This document shows, piece by piece, positions 24,012-36,868 of a stretch of DNA of 64,000 nucleotides. Position 1 is the stretch's first letter, and every line of letters starts with the position of its first letter. Under the pieces are notes generated by a model that saw only the letters and a list, made by a program, of their open reading frames with translations, searched no databases and had not been told where the DNA came from. Source of the DNA: Trametes villosa (lineage: Eukaryota > Basidiomycota > Agaricomycetes > Polyporales > Polyporaceae). Location of the stretch: positions 1-64,000 of the forward strand of contig PUDQ02000019.1 of the NCBI GenBank assembly GCA_002964805.2, written 5' to 3'. Made by a program: the position numbers and the translations under genes.

Positions 24012-25497
24012 GACGAAGCCAGGCTTTGATAATCAGAGCGTTCGTGGGGGTCGGACCCCGCGGTCGAGCTGTCACGCCCGGTATGACATACGCGCTGTTG
24101 AATTACCCCCTCTCTTCGTCCTCTACGTATCTTCTTGAAATGTAATACGCTATTGTTTCTGGTCTTCTAGCGCAAGCCGTGTCGCCGAGAGCGAGAGCGA
24201 GGATCAAGATCACTCGCAGGCGAGTCAAGCCAATGTCGCGCCAGGCCGTGTCGCATTTGTCACACCCGCGTGACATGCCTGACTCTGTGCAAATATTCGC
24301 GGCGGTCGCTGTTTCTCGTCTCTCACTCCCCCATCGCCGTCTCATCTCGGTTCTCTCGAGCGTCGACCCCGACGACTTGAACGGAGCCTTGTTGCACGGC
24401 TACACCGCCGGCCCTTCCGCTAGCGACCCCGATTATAGGCTGCCTCCCAGTAGTCAACCAAGCCTCAAGTTTGCGTCGGTCCTCGACGCTTTCCCGGGAG
24501 CGAAAGCAGCCGCCTAGCTCGGAGTCGTCAATTAGCAGTGCAAGGGAGTTTTTTGAGGGGCACGTCTGGTAAGTCGCGTCTGCCATATCCAGAGCTACTC
24601 CGTTGCTGGAGTCGTTGGCGCCGCATGTATCGGGCCTTCGACGCCCAGTGACTCCGCTAATTCAGTCTCCCTGCTCGTAGCTTCTCCACAAGCTGGTGAG
24701 TACTCTCGCCGCTGCGTTTCTTTCTCGGCATCTGCCCACGTACCCGCCGCTGCAAGCCGGCTTCTCATTTTTTTTCGGCTTCAAACACCGCGTCATCGCG
24801 CGGTGTATCCGTTGCGCGCGAACTCTCGGAGCATCTCGCGCTCGGTACCAGAATACGGGTGGCCTCCACTCCACTGACAGTCGCTAGGCTCGAGCCTACG
24901 GGCGCGCTGAGTGCCGATCTACTCGCTGCTTCCCTAGGGACTCGACTTTGGGACCCAGGGTTAGTACAGGAGTACGAGAGGCTTGAAGCTGCGTCCTGCG
25001 CGACATAGAGCTCGCGCGGCACGATGCCACTTCCCTGTGGACCCAACCTCGGGACCCGGGGTAAGTGAAGGAGTGCCGTATGCTTGCGGGCGCGCGCTGT
25101 GTGATGTACAATGTGCGAGGCGCTGCGCTTCTCCGTGGACTCGAACTACGGGACCCGGAGTAGGGGCAGCGCACAACGCTGTCATTGCTTTGCGGCGGGG
25201 TGTTGTTTCTCTGTGGACTCGACTCGGGACCCAGAGCGCACCATGCTCCCTCGCACAATCTGACGCGCGCCTCAGTTCCTTTCTAGTGGTGCGAGCCTTC
25301 CGGCATAGTGTATGTCTACTGTCTTACTATTGTTCACTGCGCTGATACAACTCTAGAAAGCAGCTTTACCGCCCGCAACAGCTGAGCACGCGCTGCCGCC
25401 GGTGCGTTCAGCTTGCCTCTCGAATGCCACAGCTTCACGGGGTGTTGCTGACGTTCCTGCATCTGAACTAACACAGAACCCACACCCTGCAAACAAA
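24012..25497. other. Intergenic region upstream of the dioxygenase gene
   Basis: No gene is supported. A 112-codon plus-strand frame at 24179-24517 shows no family motif. Two similar short palindromic elements occur near 24071 (gtcacgcccggtatgacat) and 24252 (gtcacacccgcgtgacat). The right half holds the 100-bp degenerate repeats listed separately. The final 100 bp are the likely leader of the gene starting at 25498. Confidence 0.5.
24920..25235. repeat. Degenerate tandem repeats of about 100 bp
   Basis: The motif gggaccc(a/g)g recurs at 24950, 25051, 25150 and 25226, each preceded by a ctgtggactcga-like segment. Between the motifs are variants of gcgcgctgtg(t/c)gatgta. Three and a half units are visible, with about 70-80 percent likeness by eye. 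They lie 260-580 bp upstream of the TET/JBP-like gene. Confidence 0.7.
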
Positions 25498-27297
25498 ATG
25501 GCGCTGCGCGAAGAGTACCAAATGTTACTCCGCCCCAGCTGTGTAAGCTACCAGTATCAGCCCTACGAACCAGTAGACGACTCATGTCCCTTGTTTTAGA
25601 CACGATCTGGAGCCAAGTATGCGCCGTCGCCACAGCCCCTCGGTAGTCCCGTGCGGATAGGTATAGATCTCGCGCCATTGGCGCAAGTGGCCGCAGAGAA
25701 CGCTGTCGTCGCAGCTAACGCTGGGGTGCGCGAAGACATCGAGCTTCCGCCGTCACAAACGTACGTCCCTAATCCGTCTAAAGCCACACAAGCCATTATT
25801 AAAACTACGTGAGTAGTACAGCGGGGTCCGCGAGCACGGTGCCGCCTACAGTTCCCACGCCAACTCCTGCGAGCAGCAAAAAAGTCAAGGGCGGTGGACG
25901 TCGCGCTCGAGACAAGCGTAGATCCAAGGAGCGCCGCTCATCTGCGCGTCTCGCGGAGTTGGAAGAACAGCGGCTGAAGGGACTGGCGGCTCGCAAGGTC
26001 AAACAGGTCGCTCTGCGACTGCGCAGGGCCATGACGAAGCTGCAGACGGAAGTCGACGCGACATGTGAGTTTCAGAGTAGTACTTACCTCGCTCAGCTAA
26101 CCCAAGCCGTGCTCCTAGTCACAAAAGCCCCCCAAAAAGCAACTCGCCAGCCCAACAAGGGGCAGCCTGAGACGAGATTTGTCAAAAATCCCGTCGCATC
26201 GAGCGGCTTCGTCGGGCGTAGGTTAGAACAGGGCGGCGAGGACTGCCGCGAGCTGACGAAGGCAAAGGCCCTTGCGCTCGGCTTTGAGTACGTCGAGTGG
26301 GACGGAAGGTGCGACCATCGTGGCCCGCTCGAACGCCGCCGCAGCACTGACGCGTACATATAGCAAGCCTCGGGCGTTGGTCGACAAGGCCGGACGCGTC
26401 TTCGCCGTCCTGGCAGGATCCCCCAAGGACGCTGCGGATTGGGCCAGGGTGAATGACGAAGTTCAGAGCGCATTCGAAGACGCCAGATCGTCGTGCGAGT
26501 TCAAGCACGATGAGCATCGCCGTGGCAAATATCCAGCGCTCACCACCGGCATCTCTTTCGGCGGCGGGCAAACCGTACGTAGACGTCTACCAATCGTACG
26601 GATCCGGTCGCTAACTGCAGTCTCTTCAGATTCCTACCAACCTCGGGCAAGAGAAGAACAACCAAGAGGCTGTCGACAAGCTGTTGCAAAACGAATCCAT
26701 CAAGCGACTGGCCGGCTTCGGTAACGGTAAGTTCTTCTTCGGCATGGTGGGGTTACATCGCAATGCTTACCAAGATCGTTTCCAGCGTGCCTTCAACTCT
26801 TCGCGCCGCGACTCTACGAGTACTACGCCAACACAATGGCTAGTCTGCAGGCTAACGATCGCACGCTCAAACCGAACTTCAAGAACAGTGTCTTCGGCGC
26901 TGCGACGTTCAACCTCGGGCCTCGCGTGGCCACGTACGTCCACACAGATCACCAAAATCTCCCGGCAGGGTGGTGTGCCGTTACCGCAATCGGCCGGTTC
27001 AACCCGAAGAACGGCGGTCACCTTCTCCTATGGGACCTCAATCTCATGATCGAATTTCCTCCCGGCGCCCTCGTTCTCATCCCCTCGGCTATTCTTCGCC
27101 ATTCGAACACGGTAGTAGGGCCGCGCGAGCGTCGCTACTCGTTCACGCAATACTCTGCGGGCGGACTTTTTCGCTGGGTTGAATGCGGCTGCAAAACGCA
27201 GAAGCAGTTCGACCGCGAGGGCGGCGTCCACGCGATCACGGGTTCGGAGCGATGGCTGCAAGGTATCGAGAGGTGGAATGTATGGGAAGAGATGTGA
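25498..27297 (+). CDS. TET/JBP-like 2-oxoglutarate/Fe(II) dioxygenase (491 aa)
   Basis: Seven exons: 25498-25542, 25600-25760, 25814-26064, 26119-26308, 26364-26574, 26621-26726 and 26786-27297. The start acaaaATGGcg is a good context. Residues 1-150 are basic and coiled (RRARDKRRSKERRSSARLAE). The catalytic part follows: GRVFAVLAGSP near residue 222, RRGKYPALTTGISFGGGQT near 270, then the double-stranded beta-helix with the iron motif H374-T-D376, the second His at H427 (LRHSNTVV) and the probable 2-oxoglutarate Arg at R438 (RRYSFTQY). All required residues are present. The family oxidises 5-methylcytosine or thymine in DNA. In mushrooms it is expanded and found with KDZ transposons, as here, where the Plavaka gene starts 412 bp downstream. 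The acceptor of exon 3 (gtgag) is the least certain junction. Confidence 0.82.
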
Positions 27298-27708
27298 GGT
27301 CGTCATCAAGCTCAGGTATGTCCGAACCATTCTGCGGCGTTATCGACTCATGCAGATGCGCCACTTGCAGGTACCGAGCCAAGGCCGCGCGATAGAAGTG
27401 CCGCCATCGTAGAATAGCGGATTGAATACTCTACAAATTTACTCTTACGCACCCCCCTTTCATTCGCGATGTGTGCGGCAGCTGTGTCCCGACCGAGCAT
27501 ACGCCGGTATTTCGGCCGCTCGGACTCTCCCTCTCTATCTCTCATGTGGGTACCTGGTCTGTGTAGTATACTCCTGCGAGGAGCTAAGCTCAAGTGCTCG
27601 AGGTATGACCGAGCTTCATCCACTCGGCCTTCTAACTGGTGCTCATTCTTCGGTATAAAGGCAGGGCGCCCACAGAGCCTCCTCTTCAGCGAGACGCTTA
27701 CGGCCCTC

Positions 27709-30700
27709 ATGAACGCCCACTCCGAGTCTACCAGCCTGAATCGCTCCCCCGCCGACTCGGGTCTCTTCTCCGGCTCCTCTCAAGGTGTGGCTTGCACGGC
27801 TCCTGGGTGTCTGCGGGTCCTCAAGAACTTGGCGGGTTACAATCAGCACTTGTACATGGCGCATCCCCAGGAGTACAGAGACCTACCCCCTCCTTCTATA
27901 TCCTCGCCGGCACGCTTCGGAGCGGCAAGCTCTCTCCTGTCTCCCGCCGGCCGAGCCCCAACCACTACATGGAACTTGCGGGCGAACTTGGTAGAGGGTG
28001 AGTCCACCACCCCGAAGTGTTTCGTTTTACGCGTCTCACCGGCACTTGTAGACTCTTCGGATGATGACTCTGAGAGCTCGTCCAGTGCCTCGGAGGAGGA
28101 CCCTCATTTCGGCTCCGACTGGGATGGATCCCCGCCAGGTTGCGATGCTGGGTACGAAACCACCCCGACCGAAGATGGGTCTGGCGACGAGCTCTGGGAC
28201 GACGACGAATTGCCGTACGTTTTTACCTCCCAGAGTTGTGAGGATCTCTTGGACTGACCATCGTACAGCGAACTCATTGCAATATCCGACGACGAGGACA
28301 ACCTGGAAGGTTCCGCGTACACAGACTGGGCCACTCTACTCGAAGAAGCGGGCTTTGAGTCAAGGAGCGACTCTGACTCGGAGTCCGAGGAAGTCCCTGA
28401 AGGCTTCGACGCTGGCAGGTCACGGTCGCCGATGTCGGCCGAAGAGATGCGGCTGTTCGTGGAGGACGATCCCCACCAAGCCCGCAGTTCCCCGTTGACG
28501 TCTGACCACGCCAACCGTGTTTCTCACATCGGAGTGCCTGAGGAATTTACTGATGACGACGGTCCGAGGTCGAGATCCTCCCCCGAAGCCACAGCAGGCA
28601 GACGCGCAGCTTTGCGCGAGGATACGCCCCCGAGCTCCAGCGATGGAGAAGAGTCCTCGCACTCTGATCGAGGGCCGTTTACCATACTGCACTCGGTGAT
28701 CAATGGTACGATATATTCCCGTGTTACGCAACGCTCAAGGAATGTAGCTCACACATTATCACAGGGCGCCGGTGCAACGCCGAGGGGCAATTCATCGATG
28801 GGGACGCTGCCGCGGCTCACGATAGCGCGGCTGCTCCTACTACTCCTCCCACTGCTTCTAGGCCTATCTCCCCTTCTCCTTCGAACGCTGGTGCTCGTCC
28901 CTCGTCCTCCCCTGCAGACGCCACTGGCAGCGCTAGGCTCTTCTCTCCTCTCCCTGATACTGGCGCCTCGACTGTCGACGGACAGGACTGGTCGCCGTTT
29001 GAAGACAGGCTCCACTTCGAAACCGCCGAATTCCTGTACGCTCGTGAGCAGATGAGCGGCGCGAATATCGACAGACTACTCGAGCTCTGGAACGCTTCTC
29101 TGCTACAACATGGGTCGTCCGCCCCTTTCAAGAATCACACTGAACTCTACGGAACAATCGACTCTATCGCGCTTGGCGATGTCCGCTGGGAGTGCTTCAC
29201 CATGCAATACCCGGAGGGGCACATACCGAAGCCGACGAGCAAAGCACCGACATGGATGACGGACCAGCACGAAGTCTGGTTTCATAACCCTCATGCTATC
29301 ATCAAGAACATGCTCGCAAATCCAGACTTCAAGTCTCAGATCGATTATGCGCCTCTCCGTGAGTTCGCTCCTGACGGATCGCGTCGCCTTCGGAATTTCA
29401 TGGGTGGAGATTGGGCGTGGGCGCAGGCGGTAGGGAATTTGCGCTTTGAGTGTTTTCGTTGCTGATTATGTTCGTAGGACAAGCTCGCTCAGCATGCTGG
29501 GAACGATGGGGCGGCATTCGTCCCTGTACTGCTCGGCAGCGATAAGACGACGGTCTCGGTCGCGACGGGACAAAACGATTACTACCCGCTCTACATCTCC
29601 CTAGGCAACGTGCACAACGGAGTTCGGAGAGCACATCGGAATGCCGTCGCCCTGGTGGCATTCCTTGCCATCCCGAAGTGTACGTCGACTGACCTTCAGC
29701 CTCAGCTGAAAGTCCCTAACTGGTTCGCCACTTCCAGCCACTCGCCAATATTCGAAGGACGCCGCATTCCGCAAATTTCGTCGACAACTCTTCCACACTT
29801 CGCTGGCCAGAATACTCGACTCCTTCAAGGCGTTCATGGAACACCCCGAACTTGTTCTCTGCTCGGACGGCTACTACCGCAGGGTTGTGTACTCGCTGGG
29901 CCCCTACATTGCAGACTATCCTGAACAGGCCCTTCTGGCGTGCATCGTTCAGGGCTGGTGTCCTACGTTAGCGTTCACATTATTGTCGCGATTTTGGTTC
30001 GCTCTGATGGTCGCTCGATCTAGATGCACTGCCTCTAACAAGAACCTCGACGGCTCCGAGGCGGGCCGCAGATCGCGAGCCCATACGGACGCGCTCGTAT
30101 CGATGTTCGAGCTTGGGGAGCTGTGGGACAACTACGGAATCGTGGGCGACGTCGTCGTCAGTACTCGCGGATATGTGGACTGAGAAGCGTCTGACAATGT
30201 AGTAATTTCTGCAGCCGTATACCAACGCTTTCCCCCGAGCTGACATTCACGAGCTCATGGCCCCGGATATCCTCCATCAACTTGTGAAGGGAACGTTCAA
30301 AGATCATCTGGTCGCGTGGGTCGAGTCCTTCATCAATGCCGCTCACGGAAAGGCTCGCGGAGTTCAGGTTCTCGCCAATCTCGACAGACGGTCAGTGTGC
30401 GATAACTTGGCTTCGCATAGTAACATCTCGCTCACCTCCACATTGTTTCGACTGGGACAGGCTTGCAGTTGTACCCCCGTTCTCTCGATTGAGGCGCTTT
30501 CGGGAGGGGCGTGGCTTTAAACAGTGGACGGGCGACGATTCGAAGGCGCTCATGAAGGTGCGCTCAGTCTATACTGTTCTGCCACACCAAACTTCGGATG
30601 TATGGCTGACGACCTCCAGGTATATCTACCCGCCCTCCACGGTCTCCTCCCCTCGGACGTTCTACGCGCCGTCAGAGCATTCCTTGAATTCTGCTATATT

Positions 30701-31990
30701 GTCCGACGCGACGTTCATACCGAGGCCTCCCTCGGTCAGCTGAACGATGCTCTCACGCGCTTTCATCAACACAGGGAGGTCTTTCGTACACACGGAGTGC
30801 GAGAGGAGGGCTTCTCGCTGCCCCGCCAGCACTCAATCGTGCATTACGAGCGACGCATCTGGGACTTCGGCGCGCCGAATGGACTCTGCACCTCGATCAC
30901 CGAGTCTAAACATATCCAGGCGGTCAAAGAGCCCTGGCGGAGGTCCAACCACTTCGAAGCGCTTGGACAGATGTTGCTCACAAATCAACGGATGGACAAG
31001 CTTGCAGCGACCCGCGTCGTCTTCGAAGATCGCGGAATGTTGCAGGGCACGTACCTCAGGGAGGTACAGCTTGAGCACGGTTTGTGTCGCTGCAGAGCCT
31101 CAGCATAGCGTTCGTGGAATACTAACCTATCTCCTTAAGATCCCGACGCTGTGAAGCAGCCGCGAGGCCGCGCAAGAGGGCGGGCAGACTTACCTCGCCG
31201 CACGGCGGAAAGCGCAGATGATGAGGAGCCCGAGGTACTCGCCGACGTCAGTTTGTCCATCGGAGTAAGTTGGATTCCGTCAAATCTCTTCGAGGAGTTG
31301 CTGCTTATGAGAGCGTAACGCTGGTAGAAAGTCTCTCGGGACATCCAATCGCTCAGCAACATACTCCGCGTTCCATCTCTATCCGATCTCATTCGCCGAT
31401 TCCTTTTCCACCAGCTCAACCCGAATAGCGGTCGATCGGGCGCGACTCTTCCCATCGCCGAATGTCCGCCTTTCAACCAACGCGTGCACGTTCACCCCTC
31501 TGCCGAAGCAACCTTCTACGCGCCGAGCGATCCCTCGGGAGTGGCTGGAATACGCCGGGAGTTCATTCGCGCCACTGCGTCTTGGAGGAAGAAGCACCCC
31601 CGGTACGACTGCGTATTCGTGAACAAGGACTCAACGCTTCCAGGCCTCTATGGCCTCGATGTCGCGAGGGTGCGCTGCTTCTTCTCCTTCAGGTATAATA
31701 CTGTACGGTACGAATGCGCTCTGGTTCATTGGTACACTCAAGTCGGGAATAGGCCAGACGAGGACACCGGCATGTGGGTTGTGCGGCCTTCTTTCATACG
31801 CGGACGTCTTCCTCTTCTATCTGTGATTACTATTGACTCTATATTTCGCGCAGCTCACCTCATAGGCTTCAGTAAAGGTAGCAAAGTGGACTTGGTAAAT
31901 CTCGAATACCATCAGTCCCTGGACAAGTTCGAACGATTTTATGTTAACAAATTCATAGACCATCATGCGTTCGAGCTGCTACATACTTAG
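27709..31990 (+). CDS. Plavaka (KDZ superfamily) transposase, apparently intact (1212 aa)
   Basis: Twelve exons: 27709-27997, 28052-28214, 28269-28705, 28765-29429, 29478-29679, 29738-29966, 30024-30156, 30215-30390, 30461-30557, 30620-31079, 31140-31264 and 31328-31990. The exon sum is divisible by three with no internal stop. An N-terminal C2H2-like finger (CX4C-X12-H-X4-H, residues 28-51) is followed by an acidic Ser/Asp linker. The family core then runs in order: FEDRLHFETAEFLYARE, GDVRWECFTMQYPEG, HEVWFHNPHAIIKNML, NDYYPLYISLGNVHN, YIADYPEQALLACIVQGWC, PRADIHELMAPDILHQLVKG, GFKQWTGDDSKALMKVYLPA and HPSAEATFYAPSD, ending DEDTGMWVV and FYVNKFIDHHAFEL. The conserved acidic residues expected of a DDE-type enzyme are all in place, although I have not mapped the triad. 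It is co-oriented with the dioxygenase. No terminal inverted repeat was found by eye. Confidence 0.93.
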
Positions 31991-34900
31991 GTCCATGCGT
32001 GTATATTACACAGTTGTACTTCGCGACCATGGCATCCGTCCCCCTCGATTCCCAGACAGATTTTTCGCTGAAACCGTGGCGTCCTCCCCACCCATGCCGC
32101 CTCAGGATCCTGCGCATATCTGCTGCCATCTTCCCCAGGTATTTTGGGATTCAATACGACTCCTCTCCGCGCTCCCGTCCGTCCTCCTGCAGGCCTCAAT
32201 CCCGTAAGCACAGCTACTCAACCGACCAGCCTATGCCCGCCCACGGTCCGCTCACCTCCTGCCTTTCGCCGTCACCGCGCCCCGCCGTTACGTTGCTCCT
32301 AGATTGCTACCATGCATCTGACGCGTGCCCTCTCGTTGCAAATCGCGAAAGTGTTCGTGGCGGCGCGCGTGAGGTTAGCTCTCTGCTGCCTTCCAGCGTT
32401 TTCTCGCTTACACTCTCCGCTCTCCAGAATACGCCCGCGCGTTGGGTGCGTTATCGAAAGGTCAGGGCTCGCCGTGAAGTGGGATGAAGGGTTTGAAGAG
32501 GACGTGTGTCTCGAGAGGAACCTGGGCCTGTAATCGGACGCGCACGGTTAGTAACGGTACCCCCAAGTGAGGGTGCTGTATTGCCTGTATGATATGCGCG
32601 CATTAGACGAGGCCCCTCGTTGCGCCGTTGCTCACCTGTGTTATGGAGGGCTCCGGCGAGGGATGGCCCGCGCGGGCACTGGCACCTCGATGTAGAACTT
32701 GAAGCTACTGCAAGCGCCGATGCGGTGACGCCGGTAGATTCCCTCTAAGAGTCACTATCGAATGACTGCGTACGGCAAACAGTGTGGGCCTTTCATCGGC
32801 CTGTATGAATATAGATGAGCTTGCCTACCAGAACGGAGAAATAGCGAAGGGATCGGTATGCCGCCACAGTAGGTCCACGTGATCACAGCCATGGTAGCCG
32901 ATATGCGCTTAATGCTAATGCTGACGCCGCCGTCTCCGCGACCACCATCTGCTTAACTCTGGCTGGGTAGTTCATCGACCAGAAGCCCTGGCTCTACACC
33001 CTCAGTCTACCTATATCTGCTACTAGATCACTATGGAGACTTGCTTCGCCGCGATTCGAGTTGTTAGCAGCCTCGGGTACGTCTCAAACACCTGCGACGT
33101 GGCAAGCCCGCCGCACCCGCGCCTTGACTAGGGTCTAGACTAGAACTTGCGTCACTGGTTTTTGAGCTGACAAGGGCATACGTAGGGCTTCCGTCTGAAT
33201 AACTGTCTCAAGCATAGGCACTCGACTTTTGTGCTGGGGATCTCGCGGGAACCTCTGGTCTCGTCTGGCGAGTCTTGGGCTGGGCTATTGGGACCTTCCG
33301 CTTTATGCCATCGCTTACGGATCTCTGAGTGCGTCTAACCCTGGCTAATGCAATCGATGGGAGTGAAGGTAAGCTTTGCATGATACCTGCGAACGAGGGC
33401 TTATGTTGGCAGGACGCTGACTGAGGTGCGATGGTGTCGTGTCTTCTTCAGCCTCAAAAGGAGACCCTGATGTCTACAAGGTGAGCGAACTATATCTGTA
33501 TGGGAACTCACAGGTGCGTAGCATCCGAGGAGGTGCCTTTCTCAGGTCCGTTTACAAGCAAGTGGTGCGCTGTAAGGCTAGGGGTGTGCGAGGGAACACT
33601 CGCTGAATACCGTAGTATTCAGAGGGACCCGCCGCTCGAGCTTGCAGCGCCCTCATTACCGGCACGGACAGACTATGTCAATCAACATTAGCCCGCCCAG
33701 GTCGCCCATTCGGGCTTTCATCGACGTCTGATGGAGAGTCAGGTGAGCGAGCATCCAATTCACCTGGAAGAGCATTTACTATACAGAGCCTTCATCTCCT
33801 GCGTTACAAAGCTCCCAGGATCGTGCAGTGCTTGCGAGGGAGGCAAGGCGAGGCAGACTAGTGGACGGTGCGCTGCAGCTGTTCGCCTGCTTTCGCCCCC
33901 CAAAACACCCGAGGCATCCCGCTCGCCCTTCCCACGCAGCTGATTATTCTTGCCGCCCGCGACGCCGAGGCACGGCGGCGCCCTCCTTTTCCAGGTGCCC
34001 TCCTCCATCTTCTCCGCCAGGAGATCACTCGCGTACTAAACGCTCCGCCGAACGTCGCCGCCAAGAGGAGCAGGCTCTGCTCTTCCTCACAGTAAGCCGC
34101 TTGCCATCTGGTTCCCTGGGAATGTATTGCTCATCGTTCAAGTCCCATCCAGAACCACGTTCTCACTCGCGGTTGGTGCTCGGGCAGCGGGAGGGAATCC
34201 GGCTGCGGGGGGTGTATACGCCGCTTTCCGGGCGCACGTCGATGCAGCGCACGCATCGCCGTTACAAGATCGCGAGAAGGACGCGCAATCTGGCTCAAGT
34301 GTGGACGGGGGCGGTAGCAGCACGTATCTGCTCTGTCACGCGGTCCGAAGTAGGTTAGGACGCCGGCGGCGCGCGCGAGCTCGAGGACGGCGGTGACACG
34401 CGTTCGCATGAGACCGGCAGCGGCGAATGAGTGCTCGAGCGCCGTGGCTCACGGGCACTCAACATTGGCGACAGCGCGTGGGCTTGAGGAGGGCGGCGGC
34501 GCTTGAGAACTCGAGGACGGCCGCAGCGCACCAGAAGTCAAGAAACACGACGGCGCAAGCGAGCTCAAAGGCGGTAGCAATACGAGCGAGCTCGAGGGCG
34601 GCAACAGCACGCGTGAGCTCGAGGACGCGGGCGGTGCACACGAGCTCGAGGACCTCGGCGGTGTGTAAGGTAAGCAACTACCTCCAGTAGAGTCTTATCG
34701 GGCTATGCATCGCGTTATCAGCCTCACTACTGTATCAATAGGTCAAAGGTCCGGTCCTCGAACCCCGGGCCGCCGTCGAGGCTAGCAGCAAGTCGGCGTA
34801 GCAAACATGGACGTCTCCTCGAGCCTCGCGCGCAATCGCGGCACGGCGCGGTGACGACAACGGGTCGTCTAGCACAACCGTGTGCAGGTCTCCTACCCCT

Positions 34901-35781
34901 ATTTAGTACGCCCTGTGCATCGACATACGCGCTCTAGGATGTGCACGCGTGCTGCAACGCCAGATTGTCAATGGCGCGCGTAGCCGGCGCCCACCGTTCC
35001 ACGCAGCACACGGCTCCTCTAATCATCCCGACTTGTCTCTGTGCGCTTGAGGGGCGGCTGCTGCCGATGCACGTCTCACTCCCAGGAAATGACCTTCACT
35101 TGAGGGTCTGGAACGAGGCGTCAAAAGGGCAACGCCCATGCGAGAGGTGGGTGACATGTCCTCCCGTGTCAATGCGTCGCTCGCTAATCGCGTTCACTAG
35201 CTACTAGTTTTCCTGGTATGCGCCTATTGCAACGTGACGATCCCTGCTGTTGCATGCCGCGCTCGCTGCCCGTAGATCGTCTACGCTTCGATGGCGTGCA
35301 TGGTGATTACTGACCTACAGGCCTTGTGAAAACCATAGGTGTATGCTCTCTACGCTCATCTGTCGCCCTCGGGGAGACTTTGTGATGCTTCAACACGATA
35401 TTGCGTAGCCTAGGGTGAAGTAAATGGGCAGCTTCGCTTCGCCTTTCAGCCTGAATGCTCCTACTGGGCTTGCCATAGTACGGGCTGGCGGCTGGGATGC
35501 CCGGATGTGAGGAGGTCTAACTCGTCTGCCCGTCTGGACTCGACTGGAGAACTGGCGGCGAGCTGGATTAGCAGGTTGATTAAGTGTGATACGTCTCGTG
35601 CACGCGACTGCCGAGCTGGAGTGATCTGATGTACTGTACGGAATGACTCAGAATGTTCATGGAACTGGACAGAGCTCGCCAGTCCCCCAGATCCCGCCAG
35701 AGAGCGGCAGAACAAACCAGGAGGCTCCAGAAAAACCTTGCATTTTGCTGATGCTCGAGATCGCTCACTTTCCACAGGGCC
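31991..35781. other. 3.8 kb downstream of the transposase, no supported gene
   Basis: Frames at 31999-32487, 33828-34358 and 34127-34396 are open but lack splice partners and motifs. The first begins within ten bases of the transposase stop and is probably 3' untranslated or element DNA. 32540-33490 is nearly free of frames over 60 codons. The right end of the Plavaka element should lie somewhere in 32.0-33.5 kb, but I could not define it. Confidence 0.5.
34370..34675. repeat. Degenerate minisatellite built on gagctcgaggacggcgg
   Basis: Copies of (g/c)gagctcgagg(a/g)cggc recur about every 27-36 bp between 34373 and 34665. The array keeps several frames open, giving a Leu/Ala/Glu-rich minus-strand peptide that I do not regard as a gene. 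Confidence 0.75.
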
Positions 35782-36868
35782 ATGGATGAGTTTATGCTCA
35801 AAACGGATGGCACGTCAGACGACCCATCATTGCGAGCGACATCTGCCGAACCGACAATTGAGGACATAGAAGAACAGGGTTTAGCAAAAGCTATGGCGGG
35901 GGTCGAACAGATCTGGGCGGAGCGCCAAGAGAAATGGAAGACTGGGACAGAGATGACCGAATGGGCTCAGAATCTGTTCTCCGCAATTGTAAGTGGTTAT
36001 GCATTGTACGAGCGAGGCACTTCGAGCTTACTCGATCACGTCGCAACGTAGGACCATGCACACACGTGGGGCGCGATGGGGAACGACCCACAACTGATCA
36101 TGTGGGCCGACGTCGCCTTCGACCTTGTCAGTGCAGGGTGGCTGCAAGTGCCAGAATGCGAGAGAGATGACTGGCCACTATGTGCTAGAAGGGCGCTCAG
36201 GCGGCATACCCGAGTCTCAGCCCACCGGAATGCGTTCAGCGTGACGCCGCAGATGTCAGAGAAGGGGACTGAGACTCCCTCCGCAGAGGTCAAGGTGAGT
36301 AGCTCCTGTTCGCTCTACGACTGGGTTACCTAATGTCTCGCACAAGCTCGAACAGATTTTGCCACTGGCGAGCTTGCGACAAAGCGAGCCTCGCGAAGCC
36401 TCGGGACCACCATTGGAACCACTACCACCGAGGAGCCGGCACGTCTATCGCGGATCTAGTTCACTGCAGCATGGCAATCGCGATAGCGTCAGACACGCAA
36501 ACCTCGAGCCGGGCCCCTCAAGAAGTGGCGGCGCGACGACCTCTTCGTTGAGGTCGGACACTCTGGCTTCTGACTCCGGAGCCAGCCTCATGTAAGTCCT
36601 ACCTCCAGGCATAGCGCGCAGCAGCTCACACAGCACTCCCAGCCCCACAGAAGCGCCCGGCAGTGTTCCGTGGCCCGCAGAATCGCCCGTCGCTAGCATG
36701 AGGCTGCGGGCAATACGAGAAGACCAGGAGTATATCGAGGGACGCCTCCTCGCTCTGGAGCGGCTTTTAGCTGCGATAGACGCCAAGGAGCGGGAGCTGC
36801 TCTCCCGCATGCATCCGGAGACGCTGATGCGGGCCCAGCGCGACAGCCAAGAGGAAGGGAATCCGTAG
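35782..36868 (+). CDS. Zinc-cluster-family paralogue without cysteines (306 aa)
   Basis: Four exons: 35782-35988, 36052-36294, 36347-36591 and about 36643-36868. The last acceptor could also be 36634 or 36622, all in the same frame. Exon 1 is the N-terminal module, ending TEWAQNLFSAI at the conserved phase-0 junction. Exon 2 is the second helical module (IMWADVAFDLVSAGWLQV, then DDWPLC). Exon 3 is a Ser/Arg-rich linker. The last exon is a coiled coil (LRAIREDQEYIEGRLLAL) close to those of the 44.0 and 60.7 kb paralogues. The cysteine cluster is absent. Intracellular and probably dimeric by its coil; function unknown. Confidence 0.78.

Noticed and set aside
31999..32487. 163-codon frame right after the transposase
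   Set aside because: Starts at the transposase stop and has low-complexity Pro/Ser content. More likely untranslated element DNA.
32000..33500. Terminal inverted repeats of the Plavaka element
   Set aside because: No convincing inverted match to 24.0-27.7 kb could be found by eye. The similar tatgacatacgcgc / tatgatatgcgcgc pair (24084 and 32588) is in direct, not inverted, orientation.
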